Assembly: GCA_024401535.1 (NCBI GenBank)
Contig: JAKSKX010000007.1
Coordinates: forward strand, 35,891-99,890
Reading direction: 5' to 3'
Length of the DNA stretch: 64,000 bases
From: Paludibacteraceae bacterium
GTDB lineage: Bacteria; Bacteroidota; Bacteroidia; Bacteroidales; Paludibacteraceae
Part shown: positions 16,549 through 25,581 of the stretch, piece by piece
Position numbering within the stretch: the first letter of the stretch is position 1
Layout of the letters: each line of letters begins with the position of its first letter
Program-made: the position numbers and the translations under genes
The notes under the pieces: model-generated
Told to the model about the DNA's origin: nothing
The model's input: the letters and a program-made list of their open reading frames with translations, nothing else
Database searches by the model: none

Positions 16549-17024
16549 TATGGTGGAGATGCAATAAAATTTGGTATAACTGCATATTAATTAAGTATTA
16601 TGAGAATTTGGTATTTGTTATTTTATCTGGTGTCGGTTTCCCTATCTTTGGTTGTGAATTCTTGTGATGACAAGAAAGAAGATGATGCGGAATATACATT
16701 TGAATATGGGGTGATGTACAACAGAGGCGACGGAGAAGGTGCTTATATTTATAATGTTTATTGGAGTGTGTTTGAAGGTGCAGGTCTTGCCTTTAATTAC
16801 AGTAGCGGAACTTTTTCTAAGAGCCCTTCTAAAAAAGATATATTGAAGGCATGCGAGGAGGCTCATGACGCTATCCTTACTTCTTCGTATAAGTTTGAGG
16901 GTCAATACACATACGAGTTGAAGGAGAATGGGAATGTAATATTTCGAAAGACTTACGGAATGAAGCATGATTAGTACATGATTTTGTGTCATGGAAAGTG
17001 GAGGACAGCTATGTCTTTCCCCTT
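16549..17024 (+). repeat. tandem duplication, unit 1
   Basis: This 476-base unit, with about 50 bases of upstream sequence, the whole 124-codon gene and a downstream hairpin, recurs at 17084-17561. The coding parts look identical base for base; differences are a few substitutions and a 2-base indel in the flanks. About 59 unrelated bases separate the units. Confidence 0.9.
16600..16974 (+). CDS. small putative lipoprotein, copy 1
   Basis: The 124-residue product starts with a hydrophobic leader (IWYLLFYLVSVSLSLVV) and a lipobox-like VVNSC, followed by DDKKEDD, so it is probably a lipoprotein with an acidic start to the mature part. The rest reads as a small globular domain (YTFEYGVMYNRGDG, then helix-like KKDILKACEEAHDAIL, then FEGQYTYELKENGNVIFRKTYG). 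I recognise no family. Its protein sequence is identical to that of copy 2 at 17137. Confidence 0.75.
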   Translation: MRIWYLLFYLVSVSLSLVVNSCDDKKEDDAEYTFEYGVMYNRGDGEGAYIYNVYWSVFEGAGLAFNYSSGTFSKSPSKKDILKACEEAHDAILTSSYKFEGQYTYELKENGNVIFRKTYGMKHD

Positions 17025-17083
17025 ATTTTTATGAACCAATATTGGAAAAATGTGTTTCCGATAATACATACGAAGTGAGAACA

Positions 17084-17561
17084 TATGGTGGTGATACAAT
17101 AAAATTTGGTATAACTGCATATATTAATTAAGTATTATGAGAATTTGGTATTTGTTATTTTATCTGGTGTCGGTTTCCCTATCTTTGGTTGTGAATTCTT
17201 GTGATGACAAGAAAGAAGATGATGCGGAATATACATTTGAATATGGGGTGATGTACAACAGAGGCGACGGAGAAGGTGCTTATATTTATAATGTTTATTG
17301 GAGTGTGTTTGAAGGTGCAGGTCTTGCCTTTAATTACAGTAGCGGAACTTTTTCTAAGAGCCCTTCTAAAAAAGATATATTGAAGGCATGCGAGGAGGCT
17401 CATGACGCTATCCTTACTTCTTCGTATAAGTTTGAGGGTCAATACACATACGAGTTGAAGGAGAATGGGAATGTAATATTTCGAAAGACTTACGGAATGA
17501 AGCATGATTAGTACATGATTTTGTGTCATGGAAAGGGGAGGACAGCTATGTCTTTCCCCTT
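17084..17561 (+). repeat. tandem duplication, unit 2
   Basis: The second unit of the direct tandem repeat (see 16549-17024), 478 bases long. Its downstream hairpin has a better stem than that of unit 1 because of one T-to-G difference. Confidence 0.9.
17137..17511 (+). CDS. small putative lipoprotein, copy 2
   Basis: This is an exact protein copy (124 residues) of the product of 16600-16974, with the same lipobox-like signal and no recognised domain. The lack of coding differences suggests a recent duplication or ongoing gene conversion; dosage or future divergence are both possible. Confidence 0.75.
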   Translation: MRIWYLLFYLVSVSLSLVVNSCDDKKEDDAEYTFEYGVMYNRGDGEGAYIYNVYWSVFEGAGLAFNYSSGTFSKSPSKKDILKACEEAHDAILTSSYKFEGQYTYELKENGNVIFRKTYGMKHD

Positions 17562-17565
17562 TTCT
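17530..17565 (+). terminator. terminator after lipoprotein copy 2
   Basis: AAAGGGGA pairs with TTCCCCTTTT across a loop of about 13 bases and ends in a T-run. The equivalent hairpin after copy 1 (16994-17030) has a mismatch but a longer T-run. Confidence 0.6.
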
Positions 17566-17629
17566 GTTAATTAAAGTTAAAATATGTGAGGAAAGTACAT
17601 TTATGTTGAACATTGGAGTGCATAATCCG

Positions 17630-17637
17630 TATCTTTG
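17630..17637 (+). promoter_or_regulatory. upstream promoter candidate of the dapB operon
   Basis: TATCTTTG matches the -7 consensus, with a TTG at 17606-17608 as possible -33 box (spacing 21). Transcripts would carry a leader of about 160 bases. Confidence 0.45.
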
Positions 17638-17706
17638 TCGGCGGTAAGAGTAGGAAAATATGCAGAAAATGAAGCTATGTTTTTATAAAAATACAAAAAA
17701 AGTTTT

Positions 17707-17714
17707 TACTTTTG
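17707..17714 (+). promoter_or_regulatory. proximal promoter of the dapB operon
   Basis: TACTTTTG matches the -7 consensus; the -33 region is T-rich without a clean TTTG. The leader to dapB would be about 84 bases. Confidence 0.55.
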
Positions 17715-17803
17715 CCAATCTATATTGTGAGTATTGTGCCTTGTTGTGCACATTTACTATTGTTTGTTTAAAATAAACTGTTGAATATAAAAGAATTAAA
17801 GAT

Positions 17804-18520
17804 ATGAAGATTGCTTTGATTGGATATGGCAAGATGGGCCATATAATTGAAAAGATAGCTAGAGAAAGAGGTCATGAGATAGTTTCCATTATTGACATTG
17901 ACAATCGTGATGACATGAAGGACGACGCTTTCAAGAGCGCTGATGCAGCTATCGAGTTCACTATGCCAGCTGTGGCAATCGACAATATCTATGCTTGTTT
18001 CAATGCCGGTGTTCCTGTAGTCTGCGGTACAACAGGCTGGACTGAGAAGATGCCTGAGGTTAAGGCTGAGATGGAGAAGAAGAACGGAACTTTGTTCTGG
18101 AGCTCAAACTACTCGGTGGGTGTGAACGTCTTTATGGCAGTGAACAAGTACCTTGCAAAGATTATGAACGGATTCTCTCAGTACAACGTAGAGATGACTG
18201 AGGTTCATCATATTCACAAGCTTGATGCGCCAAGCGGTACAGCAATCACTCTTGCTGAGGGCATTCTTGACAACCTTGACCGCAAGACCGCATGGACTAA
18301 GGAGGTAGAGGGAAAGAACACAGACCTTGCCATCAAGTCTATTCGAGAGGGAGAGGTTCCAGGCATTCACACAATCCGCTACGAGTCTGCAGTGGATTCA
18401 ATAGAGATTACTCATGATGCAAAGAATCGTGAGGGATTTGCGCTTGGTGCTGTTCTTGCCGCAGAGTTCGTTGTCGGCAAGAAGGGATTGCTTGGTACAG
18501 GTGATTTGTTTAAGTTTTAA
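17804..18520 (+). CDS. dapB: 4-hydroxy-tetrahydrodipicolinate reductase
   Basis: DapB reduces the cyclic intermediate of the diaminopimelate/lysine pathway. The 238-residue protein, a short form typical of Bacteroidota, has the N-terminal nucleotide-binding GYGKMG (residues 7-12), CGTTGW, and the catalytic EVHHIHKLDAPSGTA motif. It begins the long rightward operon through menA; lepB begins 5 bases after its stop. Diaminopimelate is needed for peptidoglycan, fitting the envelope theme of neighbouring genes. Confidence 0.95.
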   Translation: MKIALIGYGKMGHIIEKIARERGHEIVSIIDIDNRDDMKDDAFKSADAAIEFTMPAVAIDNIYACFNAGVPVVCGTTGWTEKMPEVKAEMEKKNGTLFWSSNYSVGVNVFMAVNKYLAKIMNGFSQYNVEMTEVHHIHKLDAPSGTAITLAEGILDNLDRKTAWTKEVEGKNTDLAIKSIREGEVPGIHTIRYESAVDSIEITHDAKNREGFALGAVLAAEFVVGKKGLLGTGDLFKF

Positions 18521-18525
18521 GAATT

Positions 18526-20004
18526 ATGGGAATTATTTCTGTAAGGTCGAAAGATAAGAAGGATCAGGAGTACATCGGGGCAAAAAGCGGCTCGTTCTCT
18601 GACCGTGAGAAAAGCACAAAGCCTGTACAGTGGGTCAAGTTCGGACTTTTGGCTCTTTTGATAGTACTGTTCACTGTATGGGCTTCGAATCCGTGGGTGT
18701 TGCTTTGGCTTATTCCCGCATTCGAGGTTTATGTCACTCGATATGTAGCTTGGGATGCGTGGAAAAAGAGTCCCAATGCATTGTTCCGTGGCATAGCTTC
18801 TTGGGTTGACGCGATTGTGTTCGCCCTTTTCGCTGTGTATTTCATTAACAACTACGTCTTTCAGAACTATAAGATTCCTACATCTTCGCTTGAAAAGACT
18901 TTGCTTATCGGCGACTATTTGTGTGTGAGCAAGGTGAGCTATGGACCTCGTTCTCCGATGACTCCGCTGTCTCTTCCTTTGGTTCAGCATACATTGCCGT
19001 TCTTTAACTGCAAGTCATACCTTGAAAAGCCGTCTTGGGACTACAACCGCCTGCCAGGTCTTGGAAACATAGAGCTTTACGATATCGTGGTGTTCAATTT
19101 CCCTGCCGGTGACACTGTGTTGGCTAACTGTCCTAACCCAGACTACTATTCTATGGTAAGCCAGTATGGCAGAGACTGGGTGTGGAATAACCTTGACAGA
19201 GGCGAGAATTTGGGCGAGGTTTTGTATCGCCCTGTTGACAGAAGAGAGAATTACGTAAAGCGATGTGTTGGACTTCCGGGTGACGACCTTCTGCTTTCTG
19301 ACGGAAACCTCTATTTGAACAACCAGCTTATCGAGGATCCAAAGAATATGCAGTTCTGCTATTGGGTGGAGACAACAAGCAAGATTTCAGACAAGTATTT
19401 CACAAGTCTTTCTATAAATATTGAGGACAGATACCTGATAAACAAGTCGTTGGGTGCTGCGAACATATTGGAGAGAACAGGGTACAAGATGAATGCTAAC
19501 GGCCTTTACAACTATGTCTATCGTCTTCCTTTGACAAAGCAGATGAAGGAAAAGATCGCCACTCGTTCGGATGTCGTAAGCATCAAGCGAGAGTCTGACG
19601 AGGACTTCGGTAGCAAGGTATATCCTTTGAACGATCCGAACAACAAGTGGACAAGGGACAATTACGGTCCTATACATATTCCTGCCAAAGGGGAGACTAT
19701 CGCACTAGACATGAGCAATATCTATGTTTATGAGCGCTGTATAAAGAATTATGAAGGTAACAGTCTTGAAATCAAGGACGGCACTATCTATATCAACGGT
19801 GCCGAGGCGAACAGCTACACATTCAAGATGGATTACTACTGGATGATGGGAGACAACAGACACAACTCGCTGGATTCACGATACTGGGGATTCGTTCCAG
19901 AGGACCACATAGTCGGCAAGCCTTTGTTCATCTGGCTTTCAATAGACGGTGATACAGGAGACATCAGATGGTCAAGACTGTTCAAGTCTGTGCATCCCAA
20001 TTAG
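18526..20004 (+). CDS. lepB: signal peptidase I
   Basis: LepB cleaves signal peptides from exported proteins on the periplasmic side of the inner membrane. The 492-residue product has two hydrophobic N-terminal segments (about residues 38-68), another near 94-108, and the catalytic serine motif IPTSSLEKTL (Ser121). The general-base lysine lies in YVKRCVGLPGD (Lys245), and the late GDNRHNSLDSRYWGFVPEDHI-type box is split over about residues 440-465. Members of the phylum carry this long form with large insertions between the boxes. It lies between dapB and a DUF3108 gene. Confidence 0.94.
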   Translation: MGIISVRSKDKKDQEYIGAKSGSFSDREKSTKPVQWVKFGLLALLIVLFTVWASNPWVLLWLIPAFEVYVTRYVAWDAWKKSPNALFRGIASWVDAIVFALFAVYFINNYVFQNYKIPTSSLEKTLLIGDYLCVSKVSYGPRSPMTPLSLPLVQHTLPFFNCKSYLEKPSWDYNRLPGLGNIELYDIVVFNFPAGDTVLANCPNPDYYSMVSQYGRDWVWNNLDRGENLGEVLYRPVDRRENYVKRCVGLPGDDLLLSDGNLYLNNQLIEDPKNMQFCYWVETTSKISDKYFTSLSINIEDRYLINKSLGAANILERTGYKMNANGLYNYVYRLPLTKQMKEKIATRSDVVSIKRESDEDFGSKVYPLNDPNNKWTRDNYGPIHIPAKGETIALDMSNIYVYERCIKNYEGNSLEIKDGTIYINGAEANSYTFKMDYYWMMGDNRHNSLDSRYWGFVPEDHIVGKPLFIWLSIDGDTGDIRWSRLFKSVHPN

Positions 20005-20028
20005 TATTAACCAATAAATTTGACGAAT

Positions 20029-20853
20029 ATGAAACGAATTGGCTTATTATTGGTAACGCTTTTGATGGCGGTGTTGTCGTTTGCTAAGACAAACAAGGAG
20101 TTGTATTTGAGAGAGCCTGTATTCCAGGTTGGAGAGAAGGCTACCTATAACATATACTTCAACCTTGGATTCATCTGGGTTCACGCCGGTGATGTCAAGT
20201 TTGAATGTAGTTCCGCGATGAAGAACGGAAAGGACTGCTACAAGTTGTCTGTAACAGGCTACACATTGGGCATGTTCGAAAAGTACTATGTCATTCGCGA
20301 CACATTCGTTTCATATATCGACAAAAAGACTCTTGATCCTGTTGCCTACGAGGACCATAAGCATGAGGACAAGTATATAAGCAGTACAAGTTATGTCTAT
20401 ACCCCTAACGGTGACAGTGTTCTTGTGAACTACCACAGGGATAAGAAGAACAACTCGTGGGGCAAGCAGTACAACATCGCAAAGGATGTTTATGACTTGA
20501 TATCATGTTGCTATACTACAAGAAACATAAACACTGACGCATTGGTTCGCAAGCAGCAGGTTCCACTTAACATGATGTACGAGGACGGTGTCCATCAATT
20601 GGGACTGTCATTTCAGGGCAAGAAGAACCTGAAGGTCAAGAACGGAACAAAGTACAAGACAATGTACTTCACACCTTCGGTAATTTCGGGAGGCCTTTTC
20701 AAACATGAAGAGGATTTAGGTGTGTATGTGGCAGACGACGCAAACCACATACCCGTATATGTAGAAGCGAAGTTGAAAATGGGATCGGCAGTTGCTTCTC
20801 TTGAAAAGATAGAGGGGGCCAAGTATCCAATAACTTCGATAATTAAGAGGTAG
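20029..20853 (+). CDS. DUF3108 family exported protein
   Basis: A 274-residue protein with a signal peptide (RIGLLLVTLLMAVLSFA) and the DUF3108 pattern: FQVGEKATYNIYFNLGFIWVHAGD near the N-terminus, a central beta-rich part, and a KLKMGSAVASLEKIEG end. DUF3108 proteins are probably periplasmic beta-sheet proteins of unknown role. ATG 20029 begins the signal peptide; a TTG at 20020 is less likely. It lies 24 bases after lepB. Confidence 0.85.
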   Translation: MKRIGLLLVTLLMAVLSFAKTNKELYLREPVFQVGEKATYNIYFNLGFIWVHAGDVKFECSSAMKNGKDCYKLSVTGYTLGMFEKYYVIRDTFVSYIDKKTLDPVAYEDHKHEDKYISSTSYVYTPNGDSVLVNYHRDKKNNSWGKQYNIAKDVYDLISCCYTTRNINTDALVRKQQVPLNMMYEDGVHQLGLSFQGKKNLKVKNGTKYKTMYFTPSVISGGLFKHEEDLGVYVADDANHIPVYVEAKLKMGSAVASLEKIEGAKYPITSIIKR

Positions 20854-20875
20854 ATATAATATTAGGGGAAACACA

Positions 20876-22120
20876 ATGGCAAAGATATTAGTAGTAGATG
20901 ATGAGCGCAGCATACGCAACACGCTGATGGACATTCTCGAAAGCGAGAACCATGAGGTCGTGGTTGCTGCAAACGGAGAGATAGCACTTGAAAAAGCGGC
21001 GACAGAAACATTCGACTTGGTATTCTCGGATATCAAGATGCCTAAGGTTGACGGAATCGAAGTTCTTGAGACAATGAAGAAACTGCATCCGGAAACAAAG
21101 ATGATTCTGATTTCCGGACATGGAAATATCGAGACTGCAGTCGAGTGCATCAAAAAAGGTGCATTTGACTTTATAGAGAAGCCGATTGAGTTTGATCGTC
21201 TTTTGACTGTGGTCAAGGATGCGTTGTCGGCAAGTTCCCAGCATGGGGGAATGGTACATAGCGTTATTGGAGGAGAGCCGGAGAAGAAAGTGGTTTCTGC
21301 TCCTGTAAACGACGGTCCTGCCGCTTCTTCTTCCTCAAAGGAACCAGTTTTGGTTGCTTCTTCTCATCCAATGATAGGAGAAAGCCCTGTGATGAACCAT
21401 CTGAAGGCTATCATTTCCCGTGTAGCTCCGACTGATGCCAGAGTGTTGATTACGGGAGAGAACGGTACAGGTAAGGAGGTTGTCGCCCGCAGTATCTTTG
21501 AGAACAGTAACAGAAAAAATATGCCTTTCGTAGAGGTGAACTGTGCGGCCATCCCATCGGAACTGATAGAAAGCGAGCTGTTCGGTCACGAGAAAGGTTC
21601 GTTCACATCAGCTGTAAAGCAGAGAATAGGAAAGTTTGAACAGGCTGACGGTGGTACTCTGTTCCTTGACGAGGTCGGAGACATGTCGTTGTCTGCACAA
21701 ACCAAGGTGTTGCGTGTGCTTCAGGAGAACGAACTCACGAGAGTGGGCGGAGACAAGAGCCTGAAGGTCAATGTGCGCGTGATTGCCGCTACAAACAAAG
21801 ATTTGAAGAAGGAAATCTCGCTGGGTAATTTCCGTGAGGACCTTTACCATAGATTGAATGTGATTCCTATTCATGTGCCACCTTTGAGAGAGCGCAAGAC
21901 TGACATTCCAATCCTTGTAAACCACTTTATTAAGCAGATGGCTCCCGAGGGTGAGGAACCCAAGGTGGTAACTCCAGAGGCTATAGAGGCACTGATGAAC
22001 ATGGAGTGGACAGGTAATATCCGAGAACTGAGAAATGTGGTCGAGAGATTGTTGATCCTATGTCCTTCGGAAATTACTGCTCAGGATGTGGAGATGTTTA
22101 CCTCTTCATCGTTCCTATAA
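20876..22120 (+). CDS. NtrC-family response regulator lacking the DNA-binding domain
   Basis: The 414-residue product has a receiver domain (residues 1-118, phospho-acceptor Asp52 in SDIKMP), a Ser/Pro-rich linker to about 163, and a sigma-54-type AAA+ domain. The latter shows Walker A GENGTGKE (Lys200), Walker B LFLDE (Asp265, Glu266) and the R-finger region. The sigma-54 contact loop, usually GAFTGA, reads GSFTSA (241-246). The protein ends at residue 414 just after the AAA+ lid, so the usual C-terminal Fis-type HTH is missing; it may act from solution or bind partners. No histidine kinase gene is adjacent. It sits mid-operon between DUF3108 and dCMP deaminase genes. Confidence 0.9.
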   Translation: MAKILVVDDERSIRNTLMDILESENHEVVVAANGEIALEKAATETFDLVFSDIKMPKVDGIEVLETMKKLHPETKMILISGHGNIETAVECIKKGAFDFIEKPIEFDRLLTVVKDALSASSQHGGMVHSVIGGEPEKKVVSAPVNDGPAASSSSKEPVLVASSHPMIGESPVMNHLKAIISRVAPTDARVLITGENGTGKEVVARSIFENSNRKNMPFVEVNCAAIPSELIESELFGHEKGSFTSAVKQRIGKFEQADGGTLFLDEVGDMSLSAQTKVLRVLQENELTRVGGDKSLKVNVRVIAATNKDLKKEISLGNFREDLYHRLNVIPIHVPPLRERKTDIPILVNHFIKQMAPEGEEPKVVTPEAIEALMNMEWTGNIRELRNVVERLLILCPSEITAQDVEMFTSSSFL

Positions 22121-22154
22121 GAGAAAATCAAAGCAAAGAACTTATCAAATAAAT

Positions 22155-22598
22155 ATGGCAGAGAACAAAGAAAAGCAGAAAAAGCTTGACAGCCGCTACA
22201 TCCGTATGGCTTATATATGGGCAGAGAACTCATACTGTATTCGCAGAAGAGTTGGAGCTTTGCTTGTAAAAGACAATATGATTATTTCTGATGGCTACAA
22301 CGGTACACCATCGGGGTTCGAGAATGTTTGTGAGGACGACAACAACAAGACTTTCCCTTATGTCCTCCATGCAGAGGCTAATGCCATCACAAAGGTGGCA
22401 AGATCGAACAACAGTAGCGACGGAGCCACTCTTTATGTCACTGCTTCTCCGTGCATCGAGTGTGCGAAGCTGATTATCCAGGCCGGCATAAAGCGTGTCG
22501 TATATTCCGAAGAGTACAGACTGACTGACGGAATAGATCTGCTTGAGGCCGCAGGTGTCAAGATTGAGTTACTAAAGATAGACGAAACCGACAGATGA
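22155..22598 (+). CDS. dCMP deaminase family protein
   Basis: This 147-residue protein is a zinc cytidine/deoxycytidylate deaminase: the catalytic HAEAN (with zinc-binding His and proton-shuttling Glu) and PCIECAK (two zinc-binding Cys) motifs are correctly spaced, preceded by the GYNGTPSGFENVCED segment found in dCMP deaminases. It would convert dCMP to dUMP for thymidylate synthesis. ATG 22155 was chosen; the open frame runs upstream into the NtrC-like gene. Confidence 0.9.
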   Translation: MAENKEKQKKLDSRYIRMAYIWAENSYCIRRRVGALLVKDNMIISDGYNGTPSGFENVCEDDNNKTFPYVLHAEANAITKVARSNNSSDGATLYVTASPCIECAKLIIQAGIKRVVYSEEYRLTDGIDLLEAAGVKIELLKIDETDR

Positions 22599-22613
22599 TA
22601 AATCCTGAATCTT

Positions 22614-24299
22614 ATGAAAAATTTTAAGCTAAAAATTTTATTTCCCCTAATCCTTGCTGTTGTGGCTGTCGCAGCCTATCAGGTAGGTATGTATTCGGTT
22701 AGGGCAAAGCAGACTGTTGTTGATCAAATTTCATCAGTTCAGAACCCTATGCCGATGACATATTCTGATGATGCGGGCTATGTAAAGCTTGCAGAGGTTA
22801 TGCGTTTGGTGTCCGAAACATACGTTGATACTGTCAATATGACTGATTTGGTAGAGCAGTCGCTCCCTACAATCCTTTCAAACCTTGACCCTCATTCATC
22901 GTATATTCCTGCCAAGGATTTGGACTTGACAAACGAGAGCCTTGCAGACAAGTTCTTTGGTGTTGGTATTCAGTTTAATATCCAGGAGGATACTATACAC
23001 GTGGTGTCTGTAATTTCTGGAGGTCCGGCTCAGAAGGTCGGCATTTTGCCAGGAGACAAGATCGTGACAATAGACGATTCATTGTTTGTCGGCAAAATAT
23101 GCACTAATGAGACTGTGATAAAGAGATTGCGCGGCAGCAAGGAAACAAAGGTTAAGGTCGGTGTCAAGAGACAGAGCAGCAAGGATATTCTTCCATTCGA
23201 GATTGTACGTGGAGAAATACCTTTGGAGACCATTGACACGCACTACATGATAGACGACAAGACAGGCTACATCCGTGTGGACAGATTCGGAGAATCAACA
23301 GACAAAGAGTTCTTGGCGTGCCTTGAGAACCTTCACAACGAAGGTGTAAGGCAGTTGATTGTTGATTTGAGAGGTAATGGAGGAGGATTCCTTAATGTTG
23401 TCAAGAACATGCTTGACAACCTGTTAAGCAAGAATGATCTGATCCTTATTACAAGAGGAACTAAGATAAGGGAAAAAAGATATAATGCTAATGGTAACAA
23501 GAAGTACTGCAACTTGCCGATAGTGGTCCTTGTTGATGAACATTCGGCTTCGGCAAGCGAGATCTTTGCCGGTGCAATTCAGGATAACGATCGTGGTCTG
23601 ATCGTTGGACGTAGGTCGTTTGGTAAGGGACTTGTCCAGCAGCAGTATCCTTTGCTTGACAATTCCGCTATCAGAGTGACTATTGCAAGGTATTATACAC
23701 CTTCCGGAAGATGTATCCAGAAGCCTTATGGTGATGGTAAGGATTACGAGAAGGATTTGTTGGACAGATACGAGAAGGGTGAAATTTTTGACGAAGACAG
23801 TATGCGTGCATCCATAAAGGATTCTGTTGAATATAAGACACTTAAACTCGGCCGTACTATCTATGCAGGCGGAGGAATAGCTCCTGATATCTTTGTGTCT
23901 CGCGATACTGTAAACAACAGTCCCTATTACATCCAGGCATTCAACAAGGGCTTGATATACAGCTTTGCCCTAAAGTATTCCGAGGACAACAGGGAATTGC
24001 TTTTGAAACAGGGTGATTATAAGAAGTTGTATAAATATCTTGTCACAAACAATATCGTTGACAAGTTTGTTGATTATGCCTCTGTCAAGGGATTGGAAAG
24101 AAAGGACAAGGAGATAAACATCTCTCGCAGCAAGATGGAGATGTCCCTTTGCGCATACATCGTGAGAAACGTCATTGGCAAGGATGACCACGGGGACAGA
24201 CCTTTCTACTGGATTTTAAACAAATCCGACAAAGAGATACTTCAGGCTATCAAGGCCTTTGATTCCAAGGAAATGAAAGAAATAACTGAGTCGTTATAA
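22614..24299 (+). CDS. C-terminal processing peptidase (S41), PDZ-containing
   Basis: A 561-residue CtpA/Prc-like protease. An N-terminal membrane anchor or signal (residues 7-27) is followed by a helical part, a PDZ domain (about 110-195, with GVGIQFN and GGPAQKVGILPGD) and the S41 core. The catalytic serine is in SASASEIF (Ser315) and the lysine in SFGKGLVQ (Lys338). About 200 residues after the core form a C-terminal helical extension common in the phylum. Such enzymes trim periplasmic proteins from their C-termini. It lies 15 bases after the dCMP deaminase gene and 17 bases before menA. Confidence 0.92.
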   Translation: MKNFKLKILFPLILAVVAVAAYQVGMYSVRAKQTVVDQISSVQNPMPMTYSDDAGYVKLAEVMRLVSETYVDTVNMTDLVEQSLPTILSNLDPHSSYIPAKDLDLTNESLADKFFGVGIQFNIQEDTIHVVSVISGGPAQKVGILPGDKIVTIDDSLFVGKICTNETVIKRLRGSKETKVKVGVKRQSSKDILPFEIVRGEIPLETIDTHYMIDDKTGYIRVDRFGESTDKEFLACLENLHNEGVRQLIVDLRGNGGGFLNVVKNMLDNLLSKNDLILITRGTKIREKRYNANGNKKYCNLPIVVLVDEHSASASEIFAGAIQDNDRGLIVGRRSFGKGLVQQQYPLLDNSAIRVTIARYYTPSGRCIQKPYGDGKDYEKDLLDRYEKGEIFDEDSMRASIKDSVEYKTLKLGRTIYAGGGIAPDIFVSRDTVNNSPYYIQAFNKGLIYSFALKYSEDNRELLLKQGDYKKLYKYLVTNNIVDKFVDYASVKGLERKDKEINISRSKMEMSLCAYIVRNVIGKDDHGDRPFYWILNKSDKEILQAIKAFDSKEMKEITESL

Positions 24300-24316
24300 A
24301 CTTTTAGTGTTTGAAT

Positions 24317-25429
24317 ATGAGCGAGGAAGTAAAGGTGAATTCATTAAAGGCTTGGGTGCTGGCATCTCGCCCCAAAACTTTGGCAGCTGCTATTGCTCCA
24401 GTGCTTGTCGGTGCCGCTTTAGGTTGGAGGTTGGAATATTGCTTCAGCAGTCATGTTGCAGATATAACAGGAGCAGAAGCCTATGTTGAAATGGGATTCA
24501 AGTCCTGGTTTGACTGCTTTATGTATTTCCAAATACCTTCATTTATATTGGCAGGATTATGCCTTCTTTTCGCTGTTCTTATGCAGATAGATGCAAACTT
24601 TATCAACGACCTTTACGACTATTTGAAGGGAACGGATGGAGAGGACAGACTCGGTCCCAAACGTGCTATGGCACAAGGCTGGATAACAAAGAAAGCAATG
24701 TATATTGGTATAGCAATTGTTACTGCACTTGCTTGTATAGTCGGACTGGTAATGCTCTATAAGCTGTATATGGACATACAAGCAACAGAAGTTGTAAGTC
24801 CTTGGTATCAACCGACATATAATGTATTGAAGACTTTGTGTATGGTCGGTGTGTTCAGTGTCTTGTTTGCATACTCTTATACATCAGGACCATTCCCTTT
24901 GTCTTATCATGGATTGGGAGATGTGGCGGTAATAGCCTTCTTTGGTCATGTTGCTGTGTACTATACAGCCTATGTCATGACATACGACGAGCTGAGGAAA
25001 TACTATATTCCTGTTTTCGTTGGAATATCGGTCGGAATGGTGGTTGATACCTTGCTCATAGTGAACAATTACCGAGACAGAGACACCGACAAGCGTGACG
25101 GCAAGAACACACTTGTGGCAATGTTCGGAGAAAAATTCGGGCGCTTCTTCTATTTGTTCATAGGCATAGGAGCTGTGTTGATCATGGCTTCGGGACTTTG
25201 TATGCATACAGAAAATAATATCAGCAGGGTGGCTATTGTATTGGCCTATATCCCTTATATTGTTGTGCATTTTCGCAACTATATTAAGTTAAAGGAAATC
25301 AGGTCAGGCAAGGCTTTGAATGTACTTATTGGGAAAAGCAGTATGGCAATGCTATTGTTTGCTGTTATTACGGTTCTGTTGTTTTTATTTGTTCCGGATT
25401 TAGTTTTTGACTATTCGATAATATGTTAG
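24317..25429 (+). CDS. menA: 1,4-dihydroxy-2-naphthoate polyprenyltransferase
   Basis: MenA attaches the polyprenyl tail in menaquinone synthesis. The 370-residue membrane protein begins with WVLASRPKTLAAAIAPVLVG, typical of MenA, and has both aspartate-rich prenyl-diphosphate sites: NDLYDYLKGTD (about residues 97-107) and NNYRDRDTDKRDGKNTLV. About eight membrane helices are visible. ATG 24317 is preferred to a TTG at 24311. It ends the long operon that starts at dapB, and lies just upstream of sdhC; menaquinone is the expected partner of that complex. Confidence 0.93.
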   Translation: MSEEVKVNSLKAWVLASRPKTLAAAIAPVLVGAALGWRLEYCFSSHVADITGAEAYVEMGFKSWFDCFMYFQIPSFILAGLCLLFAVLMQIDANFINDLYDYLKGTDGEDRLGPKRAMAQGWITKKAMYIGIAIVTALACIVGLVMLYKLYMDIQATEVVSPWYQPTYNVLKTLCMVGVFSVLFAYSYTSGPFPLSYHGLGDVAVIAFFGHVAVYYTAYVMTYDELRKYYIPVFVGISVGMVVDTLLIVNNYRDRDTDKRDGKNTLVAMFGEKFGRFFYLFIGIGAVLIMASGLCMHTENNISRVAIVLAYIPYIVVHFRNYIKLKEIRSGKALNVLIGKSSMAMLLFAVITVLLFLFVPDLVFDYSIIC

Positions 25430-25496
25430 AATAATAAAAAAACATTACGAAAGTTTTTTTTCAAATAAAAAATGCAGACTAATTGATATTTCTTTG

Positions 25497-25504
25497 TATT
25501 TTTG
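25497..25504 (+). promoter_or_regulatory. -7 promoter box of sdhCAB
   Basis: TATTTTTG matches TAnnTTTG; a convincing -33 TTTG is missing. The leader would be about 72 bases. A T8 run at 25453-25460 upstream, without a clear hairpin, may mark the end of the menA transcript. Confidence 0.55.
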
Positions 25505-25581
25505 CATCGTGTGATAGTGTTTATCATGCATTTTAAGGTCGAAAAAATAAATAATAATTCAATAAAATAATTTAATTTTTT

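Larger units (their letters stand above)
15946..16599. other. long, poorly coding intergenic stretch
   Basis: This 650-base AT-rich region separates the HU gene from the lipoprotein pair. It holds a forward -7 box (16056-16063) and two short forward frames, listed separately. Nothing else in it is recognisable. Confidence 0.5.

Noticed and set aside
16642-17613. Leftward frames opposite the duplicated lipoprotein genes
   Set aside because: They are repeated only because the DNA is duplicated, and lack promoter and family features; the forward frames have lipoprotein signals.
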